A stretch of 64,000 bases of DNA from Sporolactobacillus shoreicorticis (GCF_024125445.1 NZ_JAMXWM010000001.1:248001-312000); one strand, 5' to 3'. Shown: positions 1 through 10,690, counted from the first letter of the stretch. The notes: a model not told the origin generated them from the letters alone. Numbers and translations: made by a program.

Positions 1-838
1 ATGCCGGGAATTCGGCTAGATATCCGGCGGTCGTGACGGAGCCCTGACCGCTGCCGAGCACTTGAAAGTTGGCAGAACGCAGGGCGACGGAAGGAACGGC
101 GGCGGTTGGTCCGGCAATGGAACCGATTTGAATCCAGGAAAGCTTCCGGCTCCGATCAGAACGTTTCATCAGGATCGGGAGCATCGCGCGTTCAGCCGGT
201 TTTCCCCAAAGATAGTCAATGACGACGTCAACCTCAGACGCTGCTTGACCAAGCCGGTTGGCAGCTTCCTTCGGATCGCCCGCCAAGGACACGGTAGCAT
301 CCGCACCTAACGCCGGCAGAGATTCAAGACGTTCCGGATCACGGCCGGCACCGATCACTTGACTTGCACCGAGAAGCTTGGCAATTTGGACGGCCATCTG
401 TCCGGAATTTCCGGTTGCACCTAGAACCAGAAGCTTTTGTCCCGGCTGAAAATCGATACGGCGGCGGAGTGCTACCCATGAAGACATTGCCGGATTCATG
501 GCAGCGGCAATATTAATCGGATTAGCATTTTCTGTAAGCGGAACACTGCGCCGCAGGTCGATGACCGCTTTTTCCGCAAACGTACCCAGAAATTTGTCCG
601 GTGTGACAAAATAGACGAGCTGACCATCAGGCAGCCGCCCAACACCGTCAATGCCGGGGATTAATGGCAGTTGATTCGTACTGGTATAGTGAGAACCGTT
701 AGCCTGAGAGCGAACGCGAGGGTGGAAACCGGCGGCGAGAACATCAACAAGTACTTCATTTTTCCCCGAAGGCTGCAGTAAATCGAAAATTTCATAGTTT
801 GGGACGGAATCAAACGTGTGCACTACAGCAGCGTACAT
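1..838 (-). CDS. Quinone oxidoreductase-like MDR dehydrogenase (3' end cut by window edge)
   Basis: The reverse strand is open from an ATG at 838 to the window edge; the C-terminus lies outside. The start follows a strong GGAGGT ribosome binding site 8 bases upstream. The protein begins MYAAVVHTFDSVPNYEIF and shows a GroES-like N-terminal half, then a Rossmann nucleotide-binding segment with LLVLGATGNSGQMAVQIAK, which is the hallmark of zinc-free medium-chain quinone reductase/alkenal reductase-like enzymes. No zinc-binding cysteines are visible. It probably reduces quinones or reactive carbonyls with NAD(P)H in the cytosol. It is divergent from a MarR regulator and shares a doubled operator with it, so the MarR protein most likely represses it. 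The family is confident; the substrate is unknown. Confidence 0.8.
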   Translation of the reverse strand, partial: MYAAVVHTFDSVPNYEIFDLLQPSGKNEVLVDVLAAGFHPRVRSQANGSHYTSTNQLPLIPGIDGVGRLPDGQLVYFVTPDKFLGTFAEKAVIDLRRSVPLTENANPINIAAAMNPAMSSWVALRRRIDFQPGQKLLVLGATGNSGQMAVQIAKLLGASQVIGAGRDPERLESLPALGADATVSLAGDPKEAANRLGQAASEVDVVIDYLWGKPAERAMLPILMKRSDRSRKLSWIQIGSIAGPTAAVPSVALRSANFQVLGSGQGSVTTAGYLAEFPA

Positions 839-872
839 AATAAAGACCTCCATTCACATCGTGTGTGTTATT

Positions 873-910
873 AGTTTGCTTCACAAACAATATAGTTTGT
901 TTTACAAACA
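873..910. promoter_or_regulatory. Doubled MarR-type operator
   Basis: Two near-identical inverted repeats, AGTTTGCTTCACAAACA (873-889) and AGTTTGTTTTACAAACA (894-910), lie 21 bp apart centre to centre, i.e. two helical turns on the same DNA face. They sit between the divergent dehydrogenase and MarR genes. A possible promoter for the MarR gene (TTTACA 901-906, TACACT 926-931, 19 bp spacer) overlaps the second copy. Autoregulation plus repression of the dehydrogenase is the natural inference. Confidence 0.7.
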
Positions 911-970
911 AAGTCAAATCTGTGGTACACTGAGAGAAGAAAAAGTCTAAAAGTGACAAGGGTGAACAAC

Positions 971-1402
971 ATGAACAATGATCCAATACAAAATCAGTCA
1001 ATTGTAGATGGATTGGTCCAACTCTCGTTCCTTGTTCAGGAAATCCTTGGACGAGTAGGGACAGAGCATGGACTGTCGATTATTCAACTTCGACTGCTCG
1101 GAATTCTTCGTGATCGAGAGCCAAGCATGCGGCAGCTCGCTAAGCATCTTAACCTTGACAAATCCAGCATTACCGGCCTTGTCGATCGAGCGGAGCGTCG
1201 CGGCCTCGTCGAACGTAAAGTTTCTCCCAATGATCGGCGCGGATTCAATGTGTGCATAACACCTGCCGGACGGGAATTGACTCAGGCAGGCAACGAGGAG
1301 ATTGTGCGTCACGTGAAAGCTGCTGTCGAAGGACTTACAGAGAGAGAACGTGCGCAGCTCGTTATGCTTGTACGTAAAATTCTAGGCAATACCGTTAAAT
1401 GA
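971..1402 (+). CDS. MarR family transcriptional regulator
   Basis: A 143-residue winged-helix repressor. The body carries the MarR signature: a helix-turn-helix around SMRQLAKHLNLDKSSITGLV followed by the wing ERRGLVERKVSPNDRRGFNV with its DxR motif. I place the start at ATG 971 (MNNDPIQNQS), preceded by AGGGTG 7 bases away; an in-frame GTG at 953 has no comparable ribosome binding site. No cysteine pattern typical of OhrR-type redox sensors is obvious in the N-terminus, so the inducer is not predictable. It faces the quinone-reductase-like gene, and the doubled operator lies between them. It probably represses both and is released by a small phenolic, quinone or electrophile (inference). Confidence 0.85.
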   Translation: MNNDPIQNQSIVDGLVQLSFLVQEILGRVGTEHGLSIIQLRLLGILRDREPSMRQLAKHLNLDKSSITGLVDRAERRGLVERKVSPNDRRGFNVCITPAGRELTQAGNEEIVRHVKAAVEGLTERERAQLVMLVRKILGNTVK

Positions 1403-1918
1403 ATGACAACGGCTCAATTTTGATAGCAGATGACCTGACAATACAAAAAAACTTCGGTCCGGAGCTCTTGTTGTATGTTTATTTTAGAGAGATTGTTAGT
1501 TTAAGTGGCTCATAGAAGTACTCTCGGGGAAAAAGAATGACTAAAACGTCATTTCTATCTTCATCTGATTCGGTCCAATAAGACAAGTATGCAGTTTGTT
1601 TTTTAATTGATAATAGGTATCAAGAGAACGCACAGCGGTTAGATGATCATTTCTTTCATCACCAATTGTCGAATTACCTCTTATTTCCATTGGAATCAAA
1701 CTGAACGAAAACTTCATTCAATCCGGTTGATAAGATCAATAATTGATGGTTTGGACTTATTTTCATTCGTTTCGCAAGGGATTAATCGTTATAAGCGAAT
1801 CCCCTTAATACTTGGCTTTATTTCCGTTTCAACCAGGCAACCTGAGAACGTTCTTTATCTATACAAAAAGGCCCCAAAAAAAGATTACTCCTTTCATGGG
1901 TGCCTCTTATTGATCGTT
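1403..1918. other. Gene-free interval between convergent genes
   Basis: I see no supported gene. Near the right end, at about 1868-1910, the reverse strand can form a weak hairpin (AGGCACCC with GGGGCCT, long loop) followed by a T run. It could terminate the ligase gene; the call is weak. Confidence 0.3.
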
Positions 1919-3448
1919 TTACTTTATTTTACTTTTTGCCAGATTCTCCAACTTCCAGTAGTTTGGTTTGCCGCTGCCGAGAAGCGGAATTTCCTCCACG
2001 TGTTCGATGCTGGACGGCATGTAGAGCATGGACATCTTTTTGCTTTTGATGAACTTCTTGAGCTCGCGCGCCGAAACGTTGGCTTTCGTTGTAAACATAA
2101 CAATTTGTTCACCTTTACGTTTGTCGGGGATACATACAGCATAAAAATTAGACTCGCCAAAGCAATCAAGTGCCAATTCCTCAACCTTATTCAGAGAAAT
2201 CATCTCGCCGGCAATTTTCGCAAACCGCTTTAATCGGCCGATGATGTGAATGAATCCATCTTTATCGATTTCAGCAATGTCACCGGTATTGTACCATTCG
2301 CCACAAGGAATGAAGCCTTGTCCGTGAATCAGATAACCTTTCATTACATTCGGACCTTTGAGCAGCAGGTTACCACCTTCGCTAACGCCCTCTACCTTAG
2401 CGATTTTCGCTTCCATTAGGGGAATCAACGGACCAACCGTACCCGCCTTATAACGCTCATGCGTATTCAGCGAGATAATCGGCGAGGTTTCCGTTGCTCC
2501 ATAACCTTCTAAGATGGTGATCCCGAATTTATCCTGATAGGTTTTCCTTACGTCGTTTTGCAATCTCTCTGCTCCGGCAACCACAATGCGCAGTGTCTGG
2601 AATTGTTCCTTCGTCGCAAACTTGGCGTAGTTCTCGAAAAATGTGTTTGTGGCGACAAAAAGTGTACTCTTATCTTTTTCAATTGCTTTCGGAATCTCTT
2701 TGTAGCGGAGCGGTGATGGATATAGGTATGCTTTTACATTCGTGACAAGCGGTAAAATGGAACCGACGGTCATGCCAAATGAATGGAAAAGTGGCAATGG
2801 ATTGAAAATACGATCCGTTTCTCTGACCTCGATATGGGCAAAGGTCTGCTTAATATTCGCAAAAATGTTGCGATGGGTCAGTACAACACCCTTTGGCTTC
2901 GACTCCGTACCGGAAGTAAACAGGATCACTTCGCCGGGCGCTTTTTTCTTCAATCTGGATGTCCTTGCTTCGATCAGACCGCCAATTTTATTAAAAGTGG
3001 TAATCCCATGCGCCAGATCTTCGAGATAGATCAGCTTAACCTGTTTTTCCATTTCTTCAACGACGAAACCGAGATTCGCCGTTTTAACAAATTCTCTTGA
3101 TGTAATGACGGTTCCGAGGGAAGCTGTCTCAATGCAGTCGATGATGTTTGTTGTGCCCATTGTAAAATTTAAAAGGCAGGGCGTTTGCTCGTTTTTAAAC
3201 AGACCGAACAGCACGATCACCTGTCCGACCACATTAGGCAAATAGAGTCCGACGCGTTTGTCATTCCCAACCGTCTGTTCCAGCTTTTTGCTCATGATAT
3301 TGACGGCAATTAGGAACTTTTTGTAGGTGTATGAGCTGCTTGTATCTTCAATGATTACTTTTTTCGGATGTGCCTTCGCCTGTTTGACCATTTCATCAAA
3401 TAGGTTCACATCTTCAGGTATTTGCAACGTCAAAATAGTCACTCCCAT
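1919..3448 (-). CDS. AMP-dependent acyl-CoA/acyl-ACP synthetase (ANL superfamily)
   Basis: A 509-residue ANL adenylating enzyme. It activates a carboxylic acid, probably a fatty acid, to the acyl-AMP and transfers it to CoA or acyl carrier protein. Core motifs are visible: the P-loop-like A3 motif ILFTSGTESKPKGVVLTHRN, the A5 motif GYGATETSPIISLN, the A7/A8 region WYNTGDIAEIDKDGFIHIIG followed by GRLKRFAKIAGEMIS, and the A10 lysine near GSGKPNYWK at the C-terminus. Length and sequence resemble the synthetase half of Aas-type 2-acylglycerophosphoethanolamine acyltransferases, without the acyltransferase domain. It is a single-gene unit on the reverse strand, divergent from the next gene. The substrate cannot be fixed from sequence. 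Confidence 0.85.
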   Translation of the reverse strand: MGVTILTLQIPEDVNLFDEMVKQAKAHPKKVIIEDTSSSYTYKKFLIAVNIMSKKLEQTVGNDKRVGLYLPNVVGQVIVLFGLFKNEQTPCLLNFTMGTTNIIDCIETASLGTVITSREFVKTANLGFVVEEMEKQVKLIYLEDLAHGITTFNKIGGLIEARTSRLKKKAPGEVILFTSGTESKPKGVVLTHRNIFANIKQTFAHIEVRETDRIFNPLPLFHSFGMTVGSILPLVTNVKAYLYPSPLRYKEIPKAIEKDKSTLFVATNTFFENYAKFATKEQFQTLRIVVAGAERLQNDVRKTYQDKFGITILEGYGATETSPIISLNTHERYKAGTVGPLIPLMEAKIAKVEGVSEGGNLLLKGPNVMKGYLIHGQGFIPCGEWYNTGDIAEIDKDGFIHIIGRLKRFAKIAGEMISLNKVEELALDCFGESNFYAVCIPDKRKGEQIVMFTTKANVSARELKKFIKSKKMSMLYMPSSIEHVEEIPLLGSGKPNYWKLENLAKSKIK

Positions 3449-3613
3449 GTCATAACATTCAGATTCTGTTTCTATTATTAGATAGTTACGAAACGCAAGG
3501 CAGAATGTTTCAAATCGCTGTCTTTGCCTTTATTATGGACATATCTACTACTTTATTAAAACAAATCTGCTCTGAAAAGAGTAAACGGCAGTAAAAGGAG
3601 GATGGTTGAAGGA

Positions 3614-4879
3614 ATGGATTTAAGACTAAAACGGCTCGTTGATTCGACGCGCGCCAAATTCGGATTGCAGCATTATCGTTTAGAGGGTTACCAATTTTTT
3701 CAGAAGGTCAACCTGTTTAATGATACGGAATACACACTATCTATGGAATGGTTTCCCAATCAAAGTGCGGCACATGCGGAGGATCAAAATCCGGAAGGAA
3801 CGGCAGTGATTGAAATTGAGCTGGCTACGCAGAAAGTCAAGAGTGTCGTATTTGTCAACGATAAGTCCTTTGCCGATGGAGTTAAATTTAAGGGCAAGCA
3901 GGATATGATCAACTGGGTGGAACAGGAGACCGGACTCGTTTATGGAAAACAATTTCAAATGCAAAAAGATAAAACGGGTAAGCTATCTTTTAGTGAATGC
4001 GCAGACGGCGTCGCCCTGTATCCTTCAGGATGGATTGAGATTCAATGCGATCCGCAAGGGAACTTGACGACGTTTTCAGCCTATGTGCATGTACCGAATG
4101 AACAACAAATTCAAAAGGATGCGTATTCGCTGACACTCGATAAAGTTGCGGAGCTGGCGAAAGAGCGCCTGATCTTGACCGAAATTCCTCGATTTGAGCA
4201 AGAAAAACGCGTTCCTGTTTATGCCATCGACGAGATTTATCTGTCGAATGACCGCAAATCGGAAATTCCTTATGAACCTATTATGAACGAACATCCATTC
4301 ACCCCAATAGACAAGACGATTTATTGGGACGAGCCTCTGGGCAAACCTCGTAAAAGAAAAGTGCTTCACTGGACTGATAAAGCCACGATTGAACAAGCTT
4401 TCTCATGTGAGCCAAGTCCGGATTCGTTACCAATTACAAGGCCGGAACAGAGGATGTGCATTCATGAAGTCAGGGCGTTCTTAAGCCGCGAATATACAGC
4501 TGATTCAGGAAAATGGATTTTAAAATCCTTGTACCGTGATCAAGGGTATATCTTTGCTGCGGTGAGGCGTGTTCAAAAAGAAAATCCACCCTTACAGAGA
4601 AAACTCACTCTTGTGATTGATCGCAGCAGCCTTCATCTATGCAACTTTATTGATAACAACCCCTTTATCGACTCAATAAATCAATTTCAAACAACTGGTG
4701 AAGTAGTGGTGACAAAAAAAGCAGCGTATGAAAAAGTTAAATCCTATATTGAATTAAAACCTTATTATGTCTACGACTTCAAGCAGCGGCTCTACGTTCT
4801 ATGTGGGAAATTAGACTGCGACTATGCTGTAAACGCATCGAGTGGAGAAGTAGCCATGCTGGATGAGCTGTTACAATAA
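3614..4879 (+). CDS. Hypothetical protein, DUF4901/YcdB-like
   Basis: A protein of about 421 residues with no signal peptide or membrane segment. Its pattern (PSGWIEIQCDPQGNLTTFSA, then SLTLDKVAELAKERL, then RVPVYAIDEIYLSND) resembles, from memory, the B. subtilis YcdB/YcdC family of unknown function (DUF4901), which has PepSY-like repeats; I cannot confirm this without a profile search. A very strong AAAGGAGG directly abuts an ATG at 3602, so initiation there is unlikely; the in-frame ATG at 3614 (MDLRLKRLVD) is the better start. It stands alone between two divergent or convergent units. The function is unknown. Confidence 0.55.
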   Translation: MDLRLKRLVDSTRAKFGLQHYRLEGYQFFQKVNLFNDTEYTLSMEWFPNQSAAHAEDQNPEGTAVIEIELATQKVKSVVFVNDKSFADGVKFKGKQDMINWVEQETGLVYGKQFQMQKDKTGKLSFSECADGVALYPSGWIEIQCDPQGNLTTFSAYVHVPNEQQIQKDAYSLTLDKVAELAKERLILTEIPRFEQEKRVPVYAIDEIYLSNDRKSEIPYEPIMNEHPFTPIDKTIYWDEPLGKPRKRKVLHWTDKATIEQAFSCEPSPDSLPITRPEQRMCIHEVRAFLSREYTADSGKWILKSLYRDQGYIFAAVRRVQKENPPLQRKLTLVIDRSSLHLCNFIDNNPFIDSINQFQTTGEVVVTKKAAYEKVKSYIELKPYYVYDFKQRLYVLCGKLDCDYAVNASSGEVAMLDELLQ

Positions 4880-4930
4880 ACGGTTATCAATAGGAAAGAT
4901 AAAATAAGTACAGAATCGGTACAATAAAAA

Positions 4931-4959
4931 AGATCATTTACTGAGTCAGCAAATGACCG
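4931..4959 (-). terminator. Intrinsic terminator of the HAD phosphatase gene
   Basis: On the reverse strand GGTCATTTGCTGA pairs with TCAGTAAATGATC and is followed by TTTTTTATT. It sits 10 bp past the stop codon of the HAD gene. On the plus strand it may also stop transcripts from the gene ending at 4879. Confidence 0.8.
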
Positions 4960-4968
4960 TTATATTTT

Positions 4969-5817
4969 TTAAAATAATGCCAGCTGATGTTTCAGACTGT
5001 ATGCGACACCATCGTGATTGCAGTCGAGCGTGACATAGAAACTGATTTCCTTGATCGAAGGAATAGCGTTGCCCATAGCGACCTGTGTCGCGGCTGCACG
5101 AAACATGGGCAGATCGTTATGACTGTCGCCGATGACAATGGTATCTTTTTGATGGATACCGTAACGTTTGGCTAACTGGCGGATCGCCTTGCCCTTGTTA
5201 CTTTTACTTGAGTTGAACTCCGCCGTATAGCCCACCGAGTTGGTACAAGCAATATCCGTTCGATCAGCAAAATGCTCCTTGAAGTCAGCAAGAACATGAT
5301 TATTAAAGGAAAAAATCAGTAGCTTGTAAACCGAACAGCCACGATGGATAAACCTACTGATCTCTGCCTGTGGTTTCCAGCCTGCCTGATTAAACTGGAC
5401 TTCCGCCCGCGCCCGCGCCTTTTGCGCCGTTTCCTGATGTTCTTCTGATTGGTCAAGTTCTTTCCGAAGAATCATTTTGCCGTCTGGCGGTGCAAGCAGA
5501 TCGTGTTCCACTGTTACTTCATAATAGAGATGATGGTGTTCCGCGTATGCAATCAGTGTTTCAGCGGCGTCTTGAGGGAGCGGTTCCTCATCCAGAAGAC
5601 GTCCGCTACGGTCAAAAATCGTCGCACCGTTTGAGGCAATCACCGGCAGATGTACTTCATTCCTAAGCATCGCTTGAACGTCCATGATTGCCCGCCCTGT
5701 CGCGATCGTGACAATATGATGCTCTGATGCTGCTGCAAGAGCCTTCATGTTTTCGGGACTGATGACTTGATCCTTGTTCAAGAGTGTTCCGTCGAGATCA
5801 ATGGCGGCCAGTTTCAA
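4969..5817 (-). CDS. Cof-type HAD phosphatase
   Basis: A cytosolic haloacid-dehalogenase-superfamily phosphatase of about 282 residues with a C2B cap, the Cof/YwpJ type that dephosphorylates sugar phosphates or flavin-type phosphates. Motif I (AAIDLDGTLLNKD) supplies the nucleophile and acid aspartates. Motif II is VTIATGRA. The motif III lysine lies in the SKSNKGKAIRQLAKRYGI segment, and motif IV is VIGDSHNDLPMF. The reading frame extends to a GTG at 5826, but AAGGAG is best spaced (8 bases) from TTG 5817, giving MKLAAIDLDG, the usual N-terminus. It is directly upstream of nothing on its strand and follows the EIIA gene with a 27 bp gap, so co-transcription with EIIA is likely. The substrate is not determinable. 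Confidence 0.85.
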   Translation of the reverse strand: MKLAAIDLDGTLLNKDQVISPENMKALAAASEHHIVTIATGRAIMDVQAMLRNEVHLPVIASNGATIFDRSGRLLDEEPLPQDAAETLIAYAEHHHLYYEVTVEHDLLAPPDGKMILRKELDQSEEHQETAQKARARAEVQFNQAGWKPQAEISRFIHRGCSVYKLLIFSFNNHVLADFKEHFADRTDIACTNSVGYTAEFNSSKSNKGKAIRQLAKRYGIHQKDTIVIGDSHNDLPMFRAAATQVAMGNAIPSIKEISFYVTLDCNHDGVAYSLKHQLALF

Positions 5818-5852
5818 AACCACCACTCCTTGCTACTTTGTCTGTAAAACGT

Positions 5853-6359
5853 TCAATTCTTGAGTGTCGATGTAAAGAGTACGGATTCCCCGGCTTTGAC
5901 TTGGGTTAATTCCGACCAATTAAAAGAAAATTTGTCTTCCGCAGTGTTTGTGATCACGATCGGAACCATGATGCCTTTTCCTTGTTCGCTGATATAATCA
6001 AAATCTACCTTCATCACAGGCCGCCCGACTTTGACTTTATCTCCGACTTTAACGAGATTTTCAAAACCTTCGCCCTTGAGTTCTACGGTATCCAGTCCGA
6101 TATGGACGAGAATCTCTTCGCCTAGTTTCGAACGAATGCCGAACGCGTGCTTGGTCGAAGCGAGTTGGATCACTTCACCGTCGACGGGAGCGACAATAGT
6201 GTGCGTGCGAATATCCGGCGTGATCGCCATTCCTTCACCCATCATTTTTTCAGAGAAAACCGGATCGGGGACATCTGTGACCATCAGTGATTTACCAGAT
6301 ATGGGTGCATAAACCTTTTCTTCTTTAATTGCTTGCTTTTGAAACAGCTTTCCGAACAT
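5853..6359 (-). CDS. PTS glucose-family EIIA component
   Basis: A 168-residue single-domain EIIA(Glc)-type phosphocarrier. It accepts phosphate from HPr and passes it to an EIIB domain. The active-site histidine is in GEEILVHIGLDTVELKGEGF, and the fold motifs PVDGEVIQLASTKHAFGIRS and VGDKVKVGRPVMKVDFD are typical. The start ATG 6359 has an AGGAGG site. Its likely partner is the EIICB permease at 8807-10411, which has no EIIA domain of its own; that is an inference from proximity (2.4 kb) and domain complementarity. It sits between a membrane protein gene and the HAD gene on the same strand. Confidence 0.9.
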   Translation of the reverse strand: MFGKLFQKQAIKEEKVYAPISGKSLMVTDVPDPVFSEKMMGEGMAITPDIRTHTIVAPVDGEVIQLASTKHAFGIRSKLGEEILVHIGLDTVELKGEGFENLVKVGDKVKVGRPVMKVDFDYISEQGKGIMVPIVITNTAEDKFSFNWSELTQVKAGESVLFTSTLKN

Positions 6360-6391
6360 ATCAATCGCCTCCTTCGATTTTTATTTTGGTT

Positions 6392-6889
6392 TTAAGCGAA
6401 AAAAGTCAACCGTATTAATGCGAAGCTGCATAACAATGAGAAAAGAACTAAGCCAGCTGCAATTGCCGAAAACAGACGCTCGTGCAGTATATTGCGAATC
6501 GAAAGGGCGTCTTTCAATTGCGCGTCCGCATGGATCATAACAAAAGCAGCCATGATAGCGATTGCAATATTTCCAACAAGAAGCTGAGCGATCGTTAGCA
6601 GTCCTAGTATACCGTAGCTGTAATTTCTTCCATCCTGATCATCAAGTTTCCCATTCAATCGAAATAATAGATACCCCCAGATCACATTCAGCAGAACAGC
6701 AGTGAACATAACCGAATAAAGAGGGTGGGACACCAACAGTTCCTTAAAATCTTTACCATCTCGAACCATGGTTAAAAATAGATAGCTGCCGTACAGGCAA
6801 GGGGTCATCAAGGTAAAAACAGTCAAAAAACCATATAGTTTTTTAAATGAAACTTGGACAAGGAGTAAACGTTGCATTCTATTTTTCAT
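6392..6889 (-). CDS. Small multi-pass membrane protein, unknown function
   Basis: A 165-residue protein with about four hydrophobic segments: LYGFLTVFTLMTPCLYGSYL, PLYSVMFTAVLLNVIWGYLL, the segment from YGILGLLTIAQLL to IAIAIMAAF, and the C-terminal IAAGLVLFSLLCSFALIRL. It has a basic N-terminus (MKNRMQRLLL). I do not recognise the family. It lies immediately upstream of the EIIA gene on the same strand with a 32 bp gap, so it may be in the same transcript as EIIA and the HAD phosphatase. The start is taken as ATG 6889, with GGAGTG upstream. Confidence 0.6.
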   Translation of the reverse strand: MKNRMQRLLLVQVSFKKLYGFLTVFTLMTPCLYGSYLFLTMVRDGKDFKELLVSHPLYSVMFTAVLLNVIWGYLLFRLNGKLDDQDGRNYSYGILGLLTIAQLLVGNIAIAIMAAFVMIHADAQLKDALSIRNILHERLFSAIAAGLVLFSLLCSFALIRLTFFA

Positions 6890-6955
6890 TTTTAATCACT
6901 CCTGTAAAACAATTAAGGCTAATTATGAAGATAAAGCAACAAATCGTTGATACTT

Positions 6956-6991
6956 CAATACCCTGCTCTATTTTTAAAAAGCAGGGTATTG
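6956..6991 (-). terminator. Intrinsic terminator after the alpha-glucosidase gene
   Basis: CAATACCCTGC pairs with GCAGGGTATTG across an A/T-rich loop, 24 bp past the stop of the glycosidase on the reverse strand. A recognisable T tract is short. Confidence 0.6.
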
Positions 6992-7014
6992 ATTGAAAGA
7001 ACGGCTGTGAAAAA

Positions 7015-8403
<1,389 letters not shown>

Positions 8404-8708
8404 TTATTTTTTTGCGAATAGCTTTTACGTTTCTCATGTTACTCGATTTTTTAATGCTTACAATAGATTTTACGATGATTGGGACAGCGCTTTCGTTTTT
8501 GGATAATGTCTCATTTTGAGGGAATTTTCCAATCGGCTTCTAACACTAAGTAAGAAAGATGTTTCGTATGCATGGCAATAAAGAAAAAGAATTAAACAAG
8601 CTTCCTTGTGAAAATTCCCGCAAACTGAAATCCTTCTCTTAAACATCGTTGCGTTCCCAAACTATGTGAAAGTGATTGTAATCGATTGATATTCATTTAT
8701 CATTTAAA

Positions 8709-8722
8709 TGTAAGCGATATCA
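8709..8722. promoter_or_regulatory. cre site (CcpA operator), perfect match
   Basis: TGTAAGCGATATCA fits the cre consensus TGNAANCGNWWNCA at every position. It lies 85 bp before the PTS permease start. A second copy, TGTAATCGATTGAT at 8677-8690, fits except for the last dinucleotide. Both are in the divergent glycosidase/PTS promoter region, so catabolite repression of the maltose-type genes is expected. Confidence 0.8.
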
Positions 8723-8806
8723 TGAAGGCCTGCACCGATGCATAGCACCATAGCACGTGGTGACAGGTGTAAATTGATAGGATTAAATGAATCAGGAGGG
8801 TTTCCA

Positions 8807-10411
8807 ATGATGCAGAAAATTCAGCGCTTTGGTGGAGCAATGTTCACACCGGTTTTACTGTTTACTTTTGCCGGAATTGTTTTGGCGATTTCCATTATGA
8901 TGACCAATCCATTAATTGTGGGGGGGATTGCAGAGCCTGGGACATTTTGGACACAAATATGGACAATGATTGAGAATGGCGGGTGGACCGTTTTTAATCA
9001 AATGGAATTATTGTTTGTTGTGGGTCTTCCGCTTGGTTTGGCGAAGCAAGCCAATGGTCGGGCTGCCATGGAATCTTTAATTACTTATTTAACATTTAAT
9101 TACTTTATCAATAGCATTCTCACTTTTTGGGGCAAAACGTTTGGTGTTAACTTTGCCATCGATATCAGCAAGCAATCAGCGGGTACCGGGTTGAAAATGA
9201 TTGCCAGCACGAAAACACTTGATACAAGCATTTTAGGTGCTATTGTGATTTCAGCAATTGTTGTCTGGATTCACAATCGGTATTTTGAAAAAAAACTACC
9301 CGAATTCCTAGGCGTTTTTCAAGGCTCAGCATTTGTCGTCATCATTGGATTTGTCGTCATGATCCCAATGGCATTTTTGACTTGTCTCGTTTGGCCAAAT
9401 GTCCAAAGAGGCATTTCGTCGATGCAATATTTCATGATCCATTCTGGATTTATCGGTGTTTGGATTTACGCATTTCTTGAACGTGTACTGATACCGACAG
9501 GATTGCATCATTTTGTTTATATTCCCTTTACCCTTGGCGATGCAGTGGCACCCGGGGGAACGATTAAATACTGGCTGCAGCATTTAGGAGAATTCTCTCA
9601 ATCAACGAAGCCGTTAAAAGAATTGTTCCCGCAAGGCGGTTTCGATCTGTTTGGCAATGATAAAATCTTTCCTCCCGTTGGTATTGCCGCAGCTTTTTAT
9701 GTTACTGCAAAGAAGGAAAAAAGGAAAAAGGTACTTGCCTTATTAATCCCGGCCGCATTGACTGCCATTCTTGCCGGAATTACAGAGCCTTTTGAATTTA
9801 CATTCTTATTCGTTGCACCGGTTTTATTCATTATTCATGCTATTTTGTGTGCGACTATGGAGACGACCATGTATCTGTTCGGGGTAGTTGGTGATATGGG
9901 GGATGGTTTAATCTCACTTGCTTCTAAGAACTGGCTTCCTTTGTTTCGTAATTATTGGCCGACCTATCTAACGCAGATCATTATCGGTTTGATCTTTATT
10001 GTCATCTACTTCATCTTGTTCCGTTACCTGATTTTGAAGTTCAATTTGCCGACTCCGGGCCGTGAAGCAGATGATGAAGAGGCAAAATTGTATTCTAAAG
10101 CAGATTATAAGAAAAAAGTTGGGGACGGTGGTGAAAAGACTTCCGGGGATGCAAACGGTTATACGGAAGCAGCCGCTATTTATCTTGATGCACTCGGAGG
10201 GTTTGACAATATTCAGGATGTGACCAACTGTGCCACACGTCTGAGAGTCACGGTAAAGGATGAGCATTTAGTGCAGCCTGACGGGGCGTTTAAAGCGGGA
10301 GGTGCCCACGGTGTCGTCCGGCATGGAAAAGCATTTCAAGTTATTGTCGGACTATCTGTTCCCCAGGTTCGTGAAGCATTTGAAAGCTTGATCAAAGAAG
10401 GGATTAAGTAA
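8807..10411 (+). CDS. glvC: PTS maltose/alpha-glucoside-type EIICB permease
   Basis: A protein of about 534 residues with an N-terminal EIIC transporter domain of many membrane helices and a C-terminal EIIB domain. It imports and phosphorylates an alpha-glucoside such as maltose. EIIC landmarks include QRFGGAMFTPVLLFTFAGI and PTGLHHFVYIPF and the substrate-region motif GITEPFEFTFLFVAPVLF. The phosphorylated EIIB cysteine is in DVTNCATRLRVTVKD. No EIIA domain follows, so a separate EIIA (5853-6359) must serve it. I set the start at ATG 8807 (MMQKIQRFGG) behind AGGAGGG; an upstream in-frame ATG at 8738 has no ribosome binding site and would add residues unlike the family. The gene is divergent from glvA. 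Confidence 0.92.
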   Translation: MMQKIQRFGGAMFTPVLLFTFAGIVLAISIMMTNPLIVGGIAEPGTFWTQIWTMIENGGWTVFNQMELLFVVGLPLGLAKQANGRAAMESLITYLTFNYFINSILTFWGKTFGVNFAIDISKQSAGTGLKMIASTKTLDTSILGAIVISAIVVWIHNRYFEKKLPEFLGVFQGSAFVVIIGFVVMIPMAFLTCLVWPNVQRGISSMQYFMIHSGFIGVWIYAFLERVLIPTGLHHFVYIPFTLGDAVAPGGTIKYWLQHLGEFSQSTKPLKELFPQGGFDLFGNDKIFPPVGIAAAFYVTAKKEKRKKVLALLIPAALTAILAGITEPFEFTFLFVAPVLFIIHAILCATMETTMYLFGVVGDMGDGLISLASKNWLPLFRNYWPTYLTQIIIGLIFIVIYFILFRYLILKFNLPTPGREADDEEAKLYSKADYKKKVGDGGEKTSGDANGYTEAAAIYLDALGGFDNIQDVTNCATRLRVTVKDEHLVQPDGAFKAGGAHGVVRHGKAFQVIVGLSVPQVREAFESLIKEGIK

Positions 10412-10510
10412 ATCTTTGACCTTCATTACGAACGGATTTCAACTATTTATGTGAACGTCCTTACACAGAACTTCAAAATTTGCGTTACTTAAGTCAATTG
10501 CTATTCGTTA

Positions 10511-10542
10511 ATTGCCCTGTTATTATTTAATAGCAGGGCAAT
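10511..10542 (+). terminator. Intrinsic terminator of the PTS gene
   Basis: ATTGCCCTG-TTATTATTTAATAG-CAGGGCAAT forms a strong stem followed by TTTATTT, 100 bp after the permease stop codon. Confidence 0.85.
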
Positions 10543-10690
10543 TTATTTCGCATGAATAGCCTTTCTTAATGTATGATTTTAATGCCGTTGCAACCGCTCG
10601 CTGCAAGTCTGAAAAACCATAGATGTTGAAAAATACATTTGGAGTCCGCTTCTGGTTTATGGATTTAACTGTATAAGGGGTGGTGCGACT

